Source of the DNA: Erwinia sp. SLM-02
GTDB taxonomy: Bacteria; Pseudomonadota; Gammaproteobacteria; Enterobacterales; Enterobacteriaceae
NCBI RefSeq assembly: GCF_037450285.1
Contig: NZ_JAQISN010000001.1
Span: 682,001-746,000, forward strand
Length of the DNA stretch: 64,000 bases
Reading direction: 5' to 3'
Shown here: positions 18,539 through 28,400 of the stretch, piece by piece
How positions within the stretch are numbered: the stretch's first letter is position 1
Layout: every line of letters begins with the position of its first letter
Made by a program: the position numbers and the translations under genes
The notes under the pieces: model-generated
The model's input: only the letters and a program-made list of their open reading frames with translations
What the model was told of the DNA's origin: nothing
Database searches by the model: none

Positions 18539-19756
18539 ATGATTTCCTCAAGTCTTTCTCTGACCCAGGCCCGCCAGATACAGCTGGCGGCGCAGGGGCT
18601 TCTGCGCCCGCGCAGCGGCAAAGCGCGCTTCGACGATCTGCTCGCCACCATTCGGCAGATGTCTTTGCTGCAAATCGATACCATCCACGTTGTTGCCCGC
18701 AGCCCCTTTCTGGTGCTGTTCAGCCGGCTCGGTGATTATCCCGCAGAATGGCTGGAGCAGGCGCTGGCTCAGCGACAGCTCTTCGAATACTGGGCGCATG
18801 AGGCCTGCTTTATTCCCATTGAAGACTATCCCCTGCTGCGCCACCGCATGCTGAACCCGGTGGCGCTCGGCTGGAAATATAATCAGGCATGGATGGACCA
18901 GCATCAGCAGGAAATCAGTGAACTGCTGGAGTCGGTTCGTGCAGGTGGCCCGGTCAGGTCTGCCGACTTCGCCGCACCGCCGGGTCAAAAGCCGGGTTGG
19001 TGGTCCTGGAAACCGCACAAGCGACATCTGGAGAATCTGTTCAGCGCCGGGGAGCTGATGGTGGCGGAACGGCGGAACTTCCAGCGGGTGTACGACCTCC
19101 GGCAAAGGATGATGCCGCAGTGGGACGATCGGTTGCATGCCTTGAGCGAAGAAGATGCCGTGCAGCAGATGCTGGATCGCAGTGCGGGCAGCCTCGGTAT
19201 CTTTCATCCGTCATGGCTGTCGGACTATTACCGACTGAAGCGCGCGCCGGTAGCCGCCCAGCTTGCACAATGGCTGGAACAGGATCGTGTCCGTGAGGTG
19301 AACGTGGAAAAACTCGGGAAACTGTACGTTCATCACACCCGCTACCCGCAGCTGGAGACCCCGCAGGTGGCGACGCACACCGCCGTACTTTCCCCCTTCG
19401 ACCCGCTGGTCTGGGATCGCAGGCGGGCTCTTGAGCTGTTTGATTTCGATTATCGCCTGGAATGCTATACCCCTGAAGCCAAACGTCGGTACGGCTATTT
19501 TGTTCTGCCGATTTTGCATCGGGGCGCCTTAAAGGGCCGGATGGATGCCCGGATGTTGCGCAGGGAGGGTATTTTAGAGGTGAAACAGCTCTGGCTGGAG
19601 CCGGGCGTGCGCATCAGCCAGCAGCTGCTTAACGATCTGCAGCGTGCGCTGATCCGCTTTGCCCGCTGGCAGGGGGCCGGGCAGGTGAGAATTGGGAAGA
19701 TGCCGCAGGCGCTCCGCGGCCACTGGCCCGCCGTCTTCTCAACTTCACAGGATTGA
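18539..19756 (+). CDS. ycaQ: DNA glycosylase YcaQ, interstrand cross-link repair
   Basis: YcaQ belongs to the HTH_42/AlkZ glycosylase family, which removes bulky alkylated purines and unhooks interstrand cross-links. The 405 residues are near the family length. Tandem winged-helix domains are expected. The catalytic QxD-type motif is visible as QID in SLLQIDTIHVVARS near residue 45. Also conserved are EYWAHEACFIP near 85 and the C-terminal FDPLVWDRRRALELF. It starts 63 bp after lpxK on the same strand but is probably transcribed independently. The substrate range is inferred from family work in E. coli and Streptomyces. Confidence 0.92.
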   Translation: MISSSLSLTQARQIQLAAQGLLRPRSGKARFDDLLATIRQMSLLQIDTIHVVARSPFLVLFSRLGDYPAEWLEQALAQRQLFEYWAHEACFIPIEDYPLLRHRMLNPVALGWKYNQAWMDQHQQEISELLESVRAGGPVRSADFAAPPGQKPGWWSWKPHKRHLENLFSAGELMVAERRNFQRVYDLRQRMMPQWDDRLHALSEEDAVQQMLDRSAGSLGIFHPSWLSDYYRLKRAPVAAQLAQWLEQDRVREVNVEKLGKLYVHHTRYPQLETPQVATHTAVLSPFDPLVWDRRRALELFDFDYRLECYTPEAKRRYGYFVLPILHRGALKGRMDARMLRREGILEVKQLWLEPGVRISQQLLNDLQRALIRFARWQGAGQVRIGKMPQALRGHWPAVFSTSQD

Positions 19757-19840
19757 TTAATACCCTAAGTAAGCAACAGCACCGGCGGCAGCTATGGTAT
19801 TCTTTACCTACTGTAATTCCGGGTCCATTACGGAGGAACC

Positions 19841-20023
19841 ATGGATCATCGTTTACTCGAAATCGTTGCTTGCCCTGTCTGTCACGGCAAGCTGTACTTT
19901 AATAAAGACCAGCAGGAGTTGATTTGTAAGCCTGACGGTCTGGCCTATCCGGTTCGCGACGGCATCCCTGTTTTACTGGAAGTCGAAGCCCGCTCCCTGA
20001 CGCTGGAAGAGACTCATCCATGA
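19841..20023 (+). CDS. ycaR: Trm112-family small protein YcaR
   Basis: A 60-residue protein of the Trm112/UPF0434 family. The N-terminal CPVC motif (residues 11-14) and the C-terminal YPVRDGIPVLLE strand are typical. Eukaryotic Trm112 activates methyltransferases, but the bacterial role is unknown. It has a GGAGG ribosome site and overlaps kdsB by 4 bp (ATGA), so it is likely co-translated with it. Confidence 0.95.
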   Translation: MDHRLLEIVACPVCHGKLYFNKDQQELICKPDGLAYPVRDGIPVLLEVEARSLTLEETHP

Positions 20024-20766
20024 GTTTCATCGCCATTATTCCTGCCCGCTTTGCATCGACCCGCCTGCCGGGCAAACCGCTGGTTGATATCCACGGCAAG
20101 CCGATGGTTGTTCATGTGATGGAACGCGCGCTTGAGTCCGGCGCGGACCGCGTTATTGTGGCCACCGACAACCCGGATGTCGCTCGTGCGGTTGAGGCCG
20201 TTGGCGGTGAAGTCTGCATGACGCGCGCGGATCACCAGTCCGGCACGGAGCGTCTGGCGGAAGTGATTGAGAAATACAACTTCCCGGATGATGCGGTGAT
20301 CGTCAACGTGCAGGGCGATGAACCGATGATCCCGCCGGTGATTATTCGCCAGGTTGCGGACAATCTGGCGAAGAGCTCAGCCGGCATGGCAACCCTGGCG
20401 GTACCGATCGCCTCTGCGGAAGAAGCATTCAATCCGAACGCGGTAAAAGTGGTACGCGATGCCAACGGCTACGCGCTCTATTTCTCCCGGGCTACCATTC
20501 CCTGGGATCGCGAGCGTTTCAGTACTTCGCGCGAAGAAATTGGCGATCACTTCCTGCGCCACATCGGTATTTATGGCTATCGCGCGGGCTTCATCCGCCG
20601 TTACGTTAGCTGGGAAGCCAGCCCGCTGGAACAGATAGAACTGCTCGAGCAGCTGCGCGTGCTGTGGTACGGCGAGAAAATCCACGTCGATGTCGCCAAA
20701 GCGATACCCAGCGTGGGTGTTGATACGCCGGAGGATTTACTTCGCGTACGTGAAGCAATGCAGTAA
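20020..20766 (+). CDS. kdsB: CMP-KDO synthetase
   Basis: KdsB activates KDO with CTP to give CMP-KDO for the LPS inner core. The 248 residues match E. coli. The nucleotide-binding start IIPARFASTRLPGKPL and the NVQGDEPMIPP metal/sugar motif are intact. Its position behind ycaR and near msbA-lpxK is the conserved LPS neighbourhood. Confidence 0.98.
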   Translation: MSFIAIIPARFASTRLPGKPLVDIHGKPMVVHVMERALESGADRVIVATDNPDVARAVEAVGGEVCMTRADHQSGTERLAEVIEKYNFPDDAVIVNVQGDEPMIPPVIIRQVADNLAKSSAGMATLAVPIASAEEAFNPNAVKVVRDANGYALYFSRATIPWDRERFSTSREEIGDHFLRHIGIYGYRAGFIRRYVSWEASPLEQIELLEQLRVLWYGEKIHVDVAKAIPSVGVDTPEDLLRVREAMQ

Positions 20767-20773
20767 TCTCTGC

Positions 20774-20792
20774 GGGGCCAGCGTCTGGCCCC
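20774..20792 (+). terminator. Hairpin after kdsB
   Basis: A perfect 8-bp stem (GGGGCCAG with CTGGCCCC, loop CGT) lies just after the kdsB stop. The T-run is absent, so its strength is uncertain. Confidence 0.6.
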
Positions 20793-20903
20793 TGATTCTC
20801 CACTGAATTTGATCCCGTAGAGGGCAAATTCCCTACCTCAGCGCCATCATAGATACCCGCATCATCTACAGGGTATGACCTTCTTAACCTGACAGGAGGA
20901 GAG

Positions 20904-21797
20904 ATGGAACAACTTCGTAATGAACTGGCCCTGGTACTGGGCGAGTCGGTAAGCCGCGTTGAATGTATCAAACGCCAGCCGGACGCCAGCCTCTATACGC
21001 TATACGATGACAACGGCTACTCGCTGCCGATGGTTGCCAAGTATTTCCGCATTAAAGGCATTGCTGCACAGGAGGCACACAAGCTGTCGCTGCTTGCGCG
21101 CGAAGGCCAGGTACGCGTGCCGGCAATTTATGGTCTGGTTATCAGCCAGCAGATGCCGCTGCACGAGGTTTTACTGATTGAGCGGATGGGCGGCGTATCC
21201 GTGGAAGCCCCGTCCCGCACCCACACCCGCTGGCAGCAGCTACAGCAGCAAATCGTAGAAGGGTTACTCAGCTGGCATAAAACGGACAGCCATGGCCTGG
21301 TGGGAACGGTAGACAGCACCCAGCGGAATAACTGGCCTGCCTGGTACATTCAGCGGGTGGAGGTTATCTGGGCAACGCTCAGCTATCTTCGGCCGTCGCT
21401 GCTGACGCAGGAGGACCGGCAGATACTGTACCGCAGTCGCGAAAATCTGGCGGCCCTGTTTAACGGTTTTGACGATCCCTGCGTGCTGGTTCACGGTAAT
21501 CTGACGCTCAGCAGCATCCTGAAAGATGCCCGAGGCGACCAGCTGCTGGCGCTGGTCAGCCCCGGTAACGTGCTCTGGGCACCTCGCGAGTTCGATCTCC
21601 ATCCGCTCTGCGGCAGCGCCATGGGAGAGCAATTGCTGACCAGCTACCTGCAGCGGGCACCGGTAGCCGAGGAGTTTGTTGCGCGCCGCTGGCTGTATAT
21701 TCTCTGGGAGGAGATGCAGCACCTGATCTTTACCGCGCAGTTCGATCGCCAGCGGTTTAATCTTGCGGCGACATCACTCCTCCCCTGGCTGCGCTGA
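20904..21797 (+). CDS. ycbJ: YcbJ, aminoglycoside phosphotransferase-like fold
   Basis: A 297-residue protein matching E. coli YcbJ along its length. The fold resembles small-molecule kinases: a lysine in the N-lobe strand (MVAKYFRIKG), an IERMGG hinge, a WHKTDSHGLVG helix, and VHGNLTLSSIL in place of the usual HxDxxxxN catalytic loop. The HGN change at the normally catalytic aspartate makes kinase activity doubtful, so it may be a pseudokinase. No function is established. Its 3' end overlaps the convergent elyC by 24 bp. Confidence 0.88.
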   Translation: MEQLRNELALVLGESVSRVECIKRQPDASLYTLYDDNGYSLPMVAKYFRIKGIAAQEAHKLSLLAREGQVRVPAIYGLVISQQMPLHEVLLIERMGGVSVEAPSRTHTRWQQLQQQIVEGLLSWHKTDSHGLVGTVDSTQRNNWPAWYIQRVEVIWATLSYLRPSLLTQEDRQILYRSRENLAALFNGFDDPCVLVHGNLTLSSILKDARGDQLLALVSPGNVLWAPREFDLHPLCGSAMGEQLLTSYLQRAPVAEEFVARRWLYILWEEMQHLIFTAQFDRQRFNLAATSLLPWLR

Positions 21798-22562
21798 CGA
21801 TGCCGCCCCCGGTTTAATTGCCTGCCAGAGTCGCCCGATCCATTCATAGACCGCTCGCTCACTGTGTCCCAGCCATAACGCCGATGGTGTGAACTTATCC
21901 CAGTAGCTGATAGGAGAGTCAATGGCCATCTGGTTGGCCGGAGCAGGCCACGGCTGTAAACCCTGACGCTGGAAGAAAACCATCGCCCGCGGCAGGTGGC
22001 TGGCCGAGGTCACCAGCGCGAAGGATTTTTTGCCGACAATTTTCGCCACTTCCTGCGCTTCTTCTTCGGTATCCCGCGGCTTATCCAGAGTGATAATGGC
22101 CTCCGCCGGAACGCCCAGCGACTGCGCCACGCGCGAACCGACCTCAGCGGTACTCACCGGATTTGTTTTCGCCGCCGCCCCGGTGAAAATCATTTTCGCA
22201 CCCGGATTTGCCTGCCAGATGCGGATGCCTTCCGTCAGGCGCGGCAGGCTGTTATTCAGCATGTTGGAGCTGGGCGCCCAGTCCGGGTTCCAGGTATAGC
22301 CTCCGCCGAGGACAACCACGTATTCAACCGGATGCTGATTCTGCCAGGTAGGCCAGCGGGTTTCCAGCGGCCGAAGCAGGCTGTCTGCGACCGGTTGCAG
22401 GCCCAGCAGCATCAACAGTAGCCAGGCAGCGGAGATAAGCGTTTTGCCACTTTTCTGCCATCGTGAGAACCAGAGAAGTAAAATCCCTACTGCCATCAGT
22501 AACTGCAGCACCGGTAAAGGAAGCAGCATCCCCCCAATGACTTTTTTTAAGGTAAAAAGCAT
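21774..22562 (-). CDS. elyC: Envelope biogenesis factor ElyC (DUF218)
   Basis: ElyC is an inner-membrane protein that helps peptidoglycan synthesis at low temperature, probably by sparing the undecaprenyl carrier. The 262 residues are near the 259 of E. coli. Two hydrophobic segments are at about residues 11-32 and 41-57. They are followed by a periplasmic DUF218 domain with VVLGGGYTWNP, LTEGIRIW, FTGAA and SASHLPRAMVFF. It converges with ycbJ and diverges from cmoM. Confidence 0.93.
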   Translation of the reverse strand: MLFTLKKVIGGMLLPLPVLQLLMAVGILLLWFSRWQKSGKTLISAAWLLLMLLGLQPVADSLLRPLETRWPTWQNQHPVEYVVVLGGGYTWNPDWAPSSNMLNNSLPRLTEGIRIWQANPGAKMIFTGAAAKTNPVSTAEVGSRVAQSLGVPAEAIITLDKPRDTEEEAQEVAKIVGKKSFALVTSASHLPRAMVFFQRQGLQPWPAPANQMAIDSPISYWDKFTPSALWLGHSERAVYEWIGRLWQAIKPGAASSAQPGEE

Positions 22563-22688
22563 GAAAACAGGTTCCTTTTGTCCGAAAAAACATCACCCGG
22601 AAGCCGCATGATGACTGAAAGGTTTATTATCTGCCAGTGTATGCGAAAATGACCGTCTGAATCACCCCTGAAAGCCGGAGCCGTCAGC

Positions 22689-23474
22689 ATGCAGGATCGC
22701 AACTTCGATGATATCGCAGAAAAATTCTCCAAAAATATTTACGGTACGACGAAAGGCCGTATTCGCCAGGCAATTCTCTGGCAGGAGTTGGATGCGCTGC
22801 TGACCACCTTTCCTGCCGGTCCCCTGTCCGTGCTGGATGCCGGAGGCGGGGAAGGGCAAACGGGCTGCGGTATTGCCGCACTGGGGCACCGCGTTGTTCT
22901 GTGCGATCTCTCAGCCGAAATGCTCAGCCGGGCTCGTCGTCTCGCCGAAGAAAAAGGTGTGAGCGACAACATGCAATTTAAACAAATCAGCGCTCAGCAG
23001 GCAGGCCAACATTTGGATACGCCCGTTGATCTGGTATTGTTTCACGCTGTGCTCGAATGGGTGGCAGAACCGCAGCAGGCGCTACGCGCGCTGTACGATG
23101 TCCTCAAACCGGGTGGCGTATTGTCACTGATGTTCTATAACATCAATGGTCTGACTATGCAGACAATGGTGTTAGGTAACTTTGGTTATTTGCAGGCGGG
23201 GTTGAGTAAGCGCAAACGTAAGACGCTTTCCCCCGACTATCCGCGCGATCCACAGCAGGTTTATGGCTGGCTGGAGGAGTGCGGTTTCACCATTGAGAAC
23301 AAAACCGGGATTCGGGTATTTCACGATTATCTGCGTGATAAAAACAAACAGAGTGAACGATTTGATGAGGTTCTGGCGCTGGAGAAGCAGTACTGCCACC
23401 AGGAGCCATTTTTAAGTTTAGGGCGTTACATCCACGTCACAGCGCGGAAACCCATTCAAAAGGACGAGTTATGA
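22689..23474 (+). CDS. cmoM: tRNA 5-carboxymethoxyuridine methyltransferase CmoM
   Basis: CmoM (formerly SmtA) methylates the carboxyl of cmo5U at the wobble base of several tRNAs. The protein has 261 residues and a class I SAM fold: motif I LDAGGGEGQTG near residue 40, then VVLCDLSAEML, and HAVLEWVAEPQQAL. The stop overlaps the mukF start by 4 bp. This places it at the head of the conserved cmoM-mukF-mukE-mukB operon, with no known functional link to condensation. Confidence 0.96.
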   Translation: MQDRNFDDIAEKFSKNIYGTTKGRIRQAILWQELDALLTTFPAGPLSVLDAGGGEGQTGCGIAALGHRVVLCDLSAEMLSRARRLAEEKGVSDNMQFKQISAQQAGQHLDTPVDLVLFHAVLEWVAEPQQALRALYDVLKPGGVLSLMFYNINGLTMQTMVLGNFGYLQAGLSKRKRKTLSPDYPRDPQQVYGWLEECGFTIENKTGIRVFHDYLRDKNKQSERFDEVLALEKQYCHQEPFLSLGRYIHVTARKPIQKDEL

Positions 23475-24793
23475 GTGAATTTTCCCAGACTGTACCTGAA
23501 CTGGTGGCCTGGGCGCGAAAAAATGATTTTTCCGTCTCTTTGCCAACCGAACGTCTGGCATTTTTGCTTGCCGTTGCCGCCTTAAACGGCGAGCGGATGG
23601 ACGGCGAAATGAGTGAAGGCGAACTGATTGACGCTTTTCGTCACGTCAGTGACGGGTTTGAGCAGACCAGTGAAACCGTTGTCGTACGTGCGAACAATGC
23701 CATCAATGACATGGTACGCCAGCGCCTGCTTAACCGCTTTACCAGCGAATTTTCAGAAGGTAATGCCATATATCGCCTGACTCCGTTGGCGATTGGCATC
23801 ACCGATTACTACATCCGCCAGCGTGAATTCTCTACGCTGCGCCTGTCTATGCAGCTCTCTATCGTGGCGGGTGAACTCAAGCAGGCCGCCGATGCCGCTC
23901 AGGAAGACGGCGATGAGTATCACTGGCACCGCAATGTGTTTGCGCCGCTTAAATATTCAGTTGCTGAAATCTTCGACAGCATCGACATTACCCAGCGCAT
24001 CATGGATGAGCAGCAGCAGACGGTAAAAGACGATATCGCCCAGCTGTTGAACAAAGACTGGCGCGCGGCAATATCCAGCTGTGAGCTGCTGTTAAATGAA
24101 ACGTCCGGAACGCTGCGCGAACTGCAGGACACGCTGGAAGCGGCGGGGGATAAGCTGCAGGCGAACCTGCTGCGGATCCAGGATGCCATCATGAACAGTC
24201 CGGATCTCGGCTTTATCGACAAGCTGGTCTTCGATCTGCAAAACAAACTCGATCGCATCATCAGCTGGGGCCAGCAGGCTATCGACCTGTGGATTGGCTA
24301 CGATCGCCACGTGCATAAGTTTATCCGTACCGCGATCGATATGGATAAAAACCGCGTCTTTGCCCAGCGCCTCCGTGTTTCAGTACAGAATTATTTCGAT
24401 ATGCCGTGGGCGTTAACCTATGCCAATGCGGATCGTTTGTACGATATGCGCGATGAAGAACTGACGCTGCGTAATGAAGAGGTTACCGGCGAGCTGCCTT
24501 CCGAGTTGGAATATGAAGAGTTTAATGAAATTCGCGAGCAGCTTGCCGCGATGATTGAAGAGGCGCTGGCCGTTTACAAAGCGCAGAAGCGACCGCTGGA
24601 TTTGGGCGCGGTGATGCGTGATTACCTGGCACAGTACCCGCGAGTCCGTCACTTTGACGTGGCGCGTATTGTTGTCGACCAGGCCGTACGCTTAGGCGTG
24701 GCCGAAGCAGATTTCTCCGGTCTGTCCGCTGAGTGGCAGGCCATTAATGATTACGGAGCCAAGGTGCAGGCACATGTCATCGACAAATATTGA
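23471..24793 (+). CDS. mukF: Chromosome partition kleisin MukF
   Basis: MukF is the kleisin of the MukBEF condensin. It bridges MukB heads and binds MukE. The 440 residues match E. coli. The N-terminal winged-helix dimerisation region, the long central helices (QMSIVAGELKQAADAAQED onward) and the C-terminal winged helix that contacts the MukB head are all present. It overlaps cmoM by 4 bp and mukE by 20 bp, which suggests tight coupling. Confidence 0.98.
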   Translation: MSEFSQTVPELVAWARKNDFSVSLPTERLAFLLAVAALNGERMDGEMSEGELIDAFRHVSDGFEQTSETVVVRANNAINDMVRQRLLNRFTSEFSEGNAIYRLTPLAIGITDYYIRQREFSTLRLSMQLSIVAGELKQAADAAQEDGDEYHWHRNVFAPLKYSVAEIFDSIDITQRIMDEQQQTVKDDIAQLLNKDWRAAISSCELLLNETSGTLRELQDTLEAAGDKLQANLLRIQDAIMNSPDLGFIDKLVFDLQNKLDRIISWGQQAIDLWIGYDRHVHKFIRTAIDMDKNRVFAQRLRVSVQNYFDMPWALTYANADRLYDMRDEELTLRNEEVTGELPSELEYEEFNEIREQLAAMIEEALAVYKAQKRPLDLGAVMRDYLAQYPRVRHFDVARIVVDQAVRLGVAEADFSGLSAEWQAINDYGAKVQAHVIDKY

Positions 24794-25493
24794 ACAAGTG
24801 ATGCCGGTTAAACTGGCGCAGGCACTGGCTAACCCGATTTTCCCGGCGCTGGACAGCCAGCTGCGCGCAGGCCGCCATATTGGTATTGAAGAGCTGGATA
24901 ACCACGCTTTCCTGATGGACTATCAGGAGTTTCTGGAAGAGTTTTATTCGCGCTATAACGTTGAGCTGATCCGCGCGCCGGAAGGTTTTTTCTACCTTCG
25001 CCCGCGGTCAACCACGCTGATCCCGCGTTCGGTCCTTTCCGAGCTGGATATGATGGTCGGTAAAATTCTTTGCTATCTCTACCTCAGTCCGGAACGTCTG
25101 GCCAATGAAGGGATCTTCAGCCAGCAGGAACTGCATGATGAACTGATGTCTCTGGCGGATGAAGGCAAGCTGCTGAAGCTGGTCAACCAGCGTTCAACCG
25201 GTTCTGACCTTGACCGGCAGAAGCTGCAGGAAAAAATGCGTGCGTCACTGAATCGCCTGCGCCGTCTGGGCATGGTGTGGTTTATGGGCAATGACAGCAG
25301 CAAGTTCCGCATCACCGAATCGGTATTCCGTTTTGGTGCCGACGTGCGCAGCGGTGATGATGCCCGTGATGCACAGCTGCGGATGATCCGCGATGGCGAA
25401 GCGATGCAGCTGGACGGTGGACTGGCGCTGAACGATGAGAATGATGATGGTGAAGCAGACCACAGCGCGCGGGAAAGCGGAGAGGAAGAATAA
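24774..25493 (+). CDS. mukE: Chromosome partition protein MukE
   Basis: MukE binds the middle of MukF and modulates MukB ATPase and DNA binding. I place the start at the ATG giving MSSTNIEQVMPVKLAQALAN, as in E. coli. It overlaps the mukF end by 20 bp and gives 239 residues. The tandem winged-helix core (RPRSTTLIPRSVLSELDMM and RRLGMVWFMG) is highly conserved. The acidic tail (ENDDGEAD...GEEE) is typical. mukB starts at the base right after the stop codon. Confidence 0.97.
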   Translation: MSSTNIEQVMPVKLAQALANPIFPALDSQLRAGRHIGIEELDNHAFLMDYQEFLEEFYSRYNVELIRAPEGFFYLRPRSTTLIPRSVLSELDMMVGKILCYLYLSPERLANEGIFSQQELHDELMSLADEGKLLKLVNQRSTGSDLDRQKLQEKMRASLNRLRRLGMVWFMGNDSSKFRITESVFRFGADVRSGDDARDAQLRMIRDGEAMQLDGGLALNDENDDGEADHSARESGEEE

Positions 25494-28400
25494 ATGATTG
25501 AACGTGGCAAGTTTCGCTCACTAACGCTGATTAACTGGAACGGTTTTTTTGCGCGTACCTTTGACCTTGATGAGCTGGTCACCACGCTTTCCGGCGGTAA
25601 CGGTGCCGGTAAATCCACCACCATGGCGGCCTTCGTTACCGCGCTGATCCCCGATCTGACGCTGCTGCACTTCCGTAACACCACCGAAGCCGGGGCGACA
25701 TCCGGTTCTCGCGACAAGGGGCTGCACGGCAAACTGCGCCCTGGCGTGTGCTACGCCGTACTGGACGTGGTGAACTCCCGTCATCAGCGCGTGGTTGTCG
25801 GTGTACGCCTGCAGCAGGTGGCAGGCCGCGATCGTAAAGTGGATATCAAACCGTTCAGTATTCACGGACTGCCAACGGCAATCAATCCTACGGAAATTCT
25901 GACCGAAACGGTCAATGCCCGTCAGGCGCGCGTGCTGCCGCTCAGCGAACTGAAAGACAAGTTCGAAGCGATGGAAAGCGTGCAGTTCAAACAGTATAAC
26001 TCGATTACTGACTATCACTCGGTGATGTTTGATCTGGGTATTGTGGCTCGTCGCCTGCGCTCTGCCGCCGACCGCAGCAAATATTATCGTCTGATTGAAG
26101 CCTCGCTGTACGGCGGTATCTCCAGCGCAATCACCCGCTCACTGCGCGATTACCTCCTGCCGGAAAACAGCGGCGTGCGTAAGGCATTCCAGGATATGGA
26201 AGCCGCGCTGCGGGAAAACCGCATGACGCTGGAAGCGATTCGGGTCACGCAGTCCGACCGCGATTTATTCAAGCACCTGATTTCGGAAGCGACCAGCTAC
26301 GTGGCGGCAGACTACATGCGTCACGCCAACGAGCGACGCATTCATCTGGACGGCGCCATACAGCTGCGCAGCGAGCTGTTTACCAGCCGTAAACAGCTGG
26401 TGGCCGAACAGTTCCGTCACGTGGAAATGGCGCGGGAACTGGCCGAGCAGAACGGCGCGGAAAGCGACCTTGAAACCGACTATCAGGGTGCCAGCGATCA
26501 TCTCAACCTGGTGCAGACCGCACTGCGTCAGCAGGAAAAAATCGACCGCTATGATGCCGATCTCGAAGAGCTGACCTTCCGTCTGGAAGAGCAGAACGAA
26601 GTGGTAGCGGAAGCGCGCGAAGTGCAGGAAGAGAACGAAGCGCGCAGTGAAGCGGCCGAGCTGGAAGTGGACGAACTGAAAAGCCAGCTGGCCGACTATC
26701 AGCAGGCGCTGGACGTGCAGCAGACCCGCGCCATTCAGTACCAGCAGGCGCTTCAGGCGCTGCAACGCGCGAAAGCGATCTGCCAGTTGGGCGATCTCAG
26801 CGTGGACAATGCCGAAGAGTGGCAGGAAACCTTCCAGGCGAAAGAGCAGGAAGCGACCGAAAAACTGCTGCAGCTGGAACAGAAAATGAGCGTGGCGCAG
26901 GCCGCCCACAGCCAGTTTGAGCAGGCTTTTGAGCTGGTGACGCGCATTGCCGGCCCGGTCAGCCGCGCCGACGCATGGCAGGTCGGGCGCGACATGCTGC
27001 GCGATGCGGCAAACCAGCGCTATCACGCGGAGCAGCTTCAGCCGCTGCGTTCCCGCCTTTCGGAGCTGGAGCAGCGTCTGCGCGAACAGCAGGACGCTGA
27101 ACGCCTGCTGAATGAGTTCTGCAAACGCCACGGCAATCGCGTTGAAGCCGACGAACTTGAGGCGCTGCACGGGGAGCTGGAAGCTCAGATTGAGCTGCTC
27201 AACGATAGCGTAGCCGATGCCGGTGAGCGCCGTATGACCCTGCGCCAGGAGCTGGAGCAGCTGCGTGAGCGTATTACCCGTCTTACCCGCCAGGCGCCTC
27301 AGTGGCTGGCCGCGCAGGAGATCCTGACCCAGCTCAGCGAACAGACCGGGCAGCCGCTGGAAAGCAGCCAGCAGGTGACCGAGTTCATGCAGCAGCTGCT
27401 GGAGAGCGAGCGTGAAACGACCGTTGAGCGCGATGAAGTGGCCGCCCGCAAGCGCGACCTCGAACAGCAAATCGAACGGCTGAGCCAGCCGGGCGGGGCG
27501 GAAGATAACCGCCTCAATGCCCTGGCTGAACGGTTTGGCGGCGTGCTGCTGTCGGAAATTTATGATGATGTGACCATCGACGACGCGCCTTATTTCTCGG
27601 CGTTGTACGGTCCGTCTCGTCATGCGATTGTAGTGCCCGATCTGTCGCTGGTCCGCGATCTGCTGGACGGTCTTGAAGATTGCCCGGAAGATCTCTATCT
27701 GATTGAAGGCGATCCGCAGTCGTTTGATGACAGCGTGTTTAACGTTGAGGAGCTGGAAAAGGCGGTGGTGGTGAAAGCCGGAGATCGCCAGTGGCGCTAT
27801 TCCCGCTTCCCGAAAGTGCCTTTGTTTGGCCGCGCCGCGCGTGAAAATCAGCTGGAGCTGCTGCACGCCGAACGTGAAACGCTCGCCGAGCGCTATGCCA
27901 CGCTCTCTTTCGACGTGCAGAAAGCGCAGCGTCTGCACCAGTCCTTCAGCCGTTTTGTCGGTAGCCATCTTGGCGTGGCCTTCGAATCCGATCCTGAAGC
28001 GGAGATGCGTCAGCTTAATGTCCGCCGCAGTGAAGTAGAACGGGCGCTGAGCAACCATGAAAGTGAAAATCAGCAGCAGCGCCAGCAGTTCGATCAGGCA
28101 AAAGAGGGTGTTGCGCAGCTGAATCGCCTGCTGCCACGCGTGAGCCTGCTGCTGGATGAGACGCTGCAGGACCGCTACGACGAAGTGCTTGAGCGTCTTG
28201 ACGAAGCGCAGGAAGCCGCGCGCTTCCTGCAGCAGCATGCGGCGCAGCTGACCCGACTGGAGCCGATTCTCTCGGTACTGCAAAGCGACCCTGAGCAGCA
28301 CGAGCAGCTCAAGCTGGACTATCAGCAGGCGCAGCAGCAGCAGCGTGATGCGCGACAGCAGGCCTTTGCGCTGACCGAAGTGGTTCAGCGTCGGGCGCAC

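Noticed and set aside
26265..28400. 711-residue open frame antisense to mukB
   Set aside because: It mirrors the Gln/Glu/Leu-rich coiled coil of MukB. It has Leu/Gln/Phe/His-biased composition, no domain, and no ribosome site. It is a codon-bias shadow.
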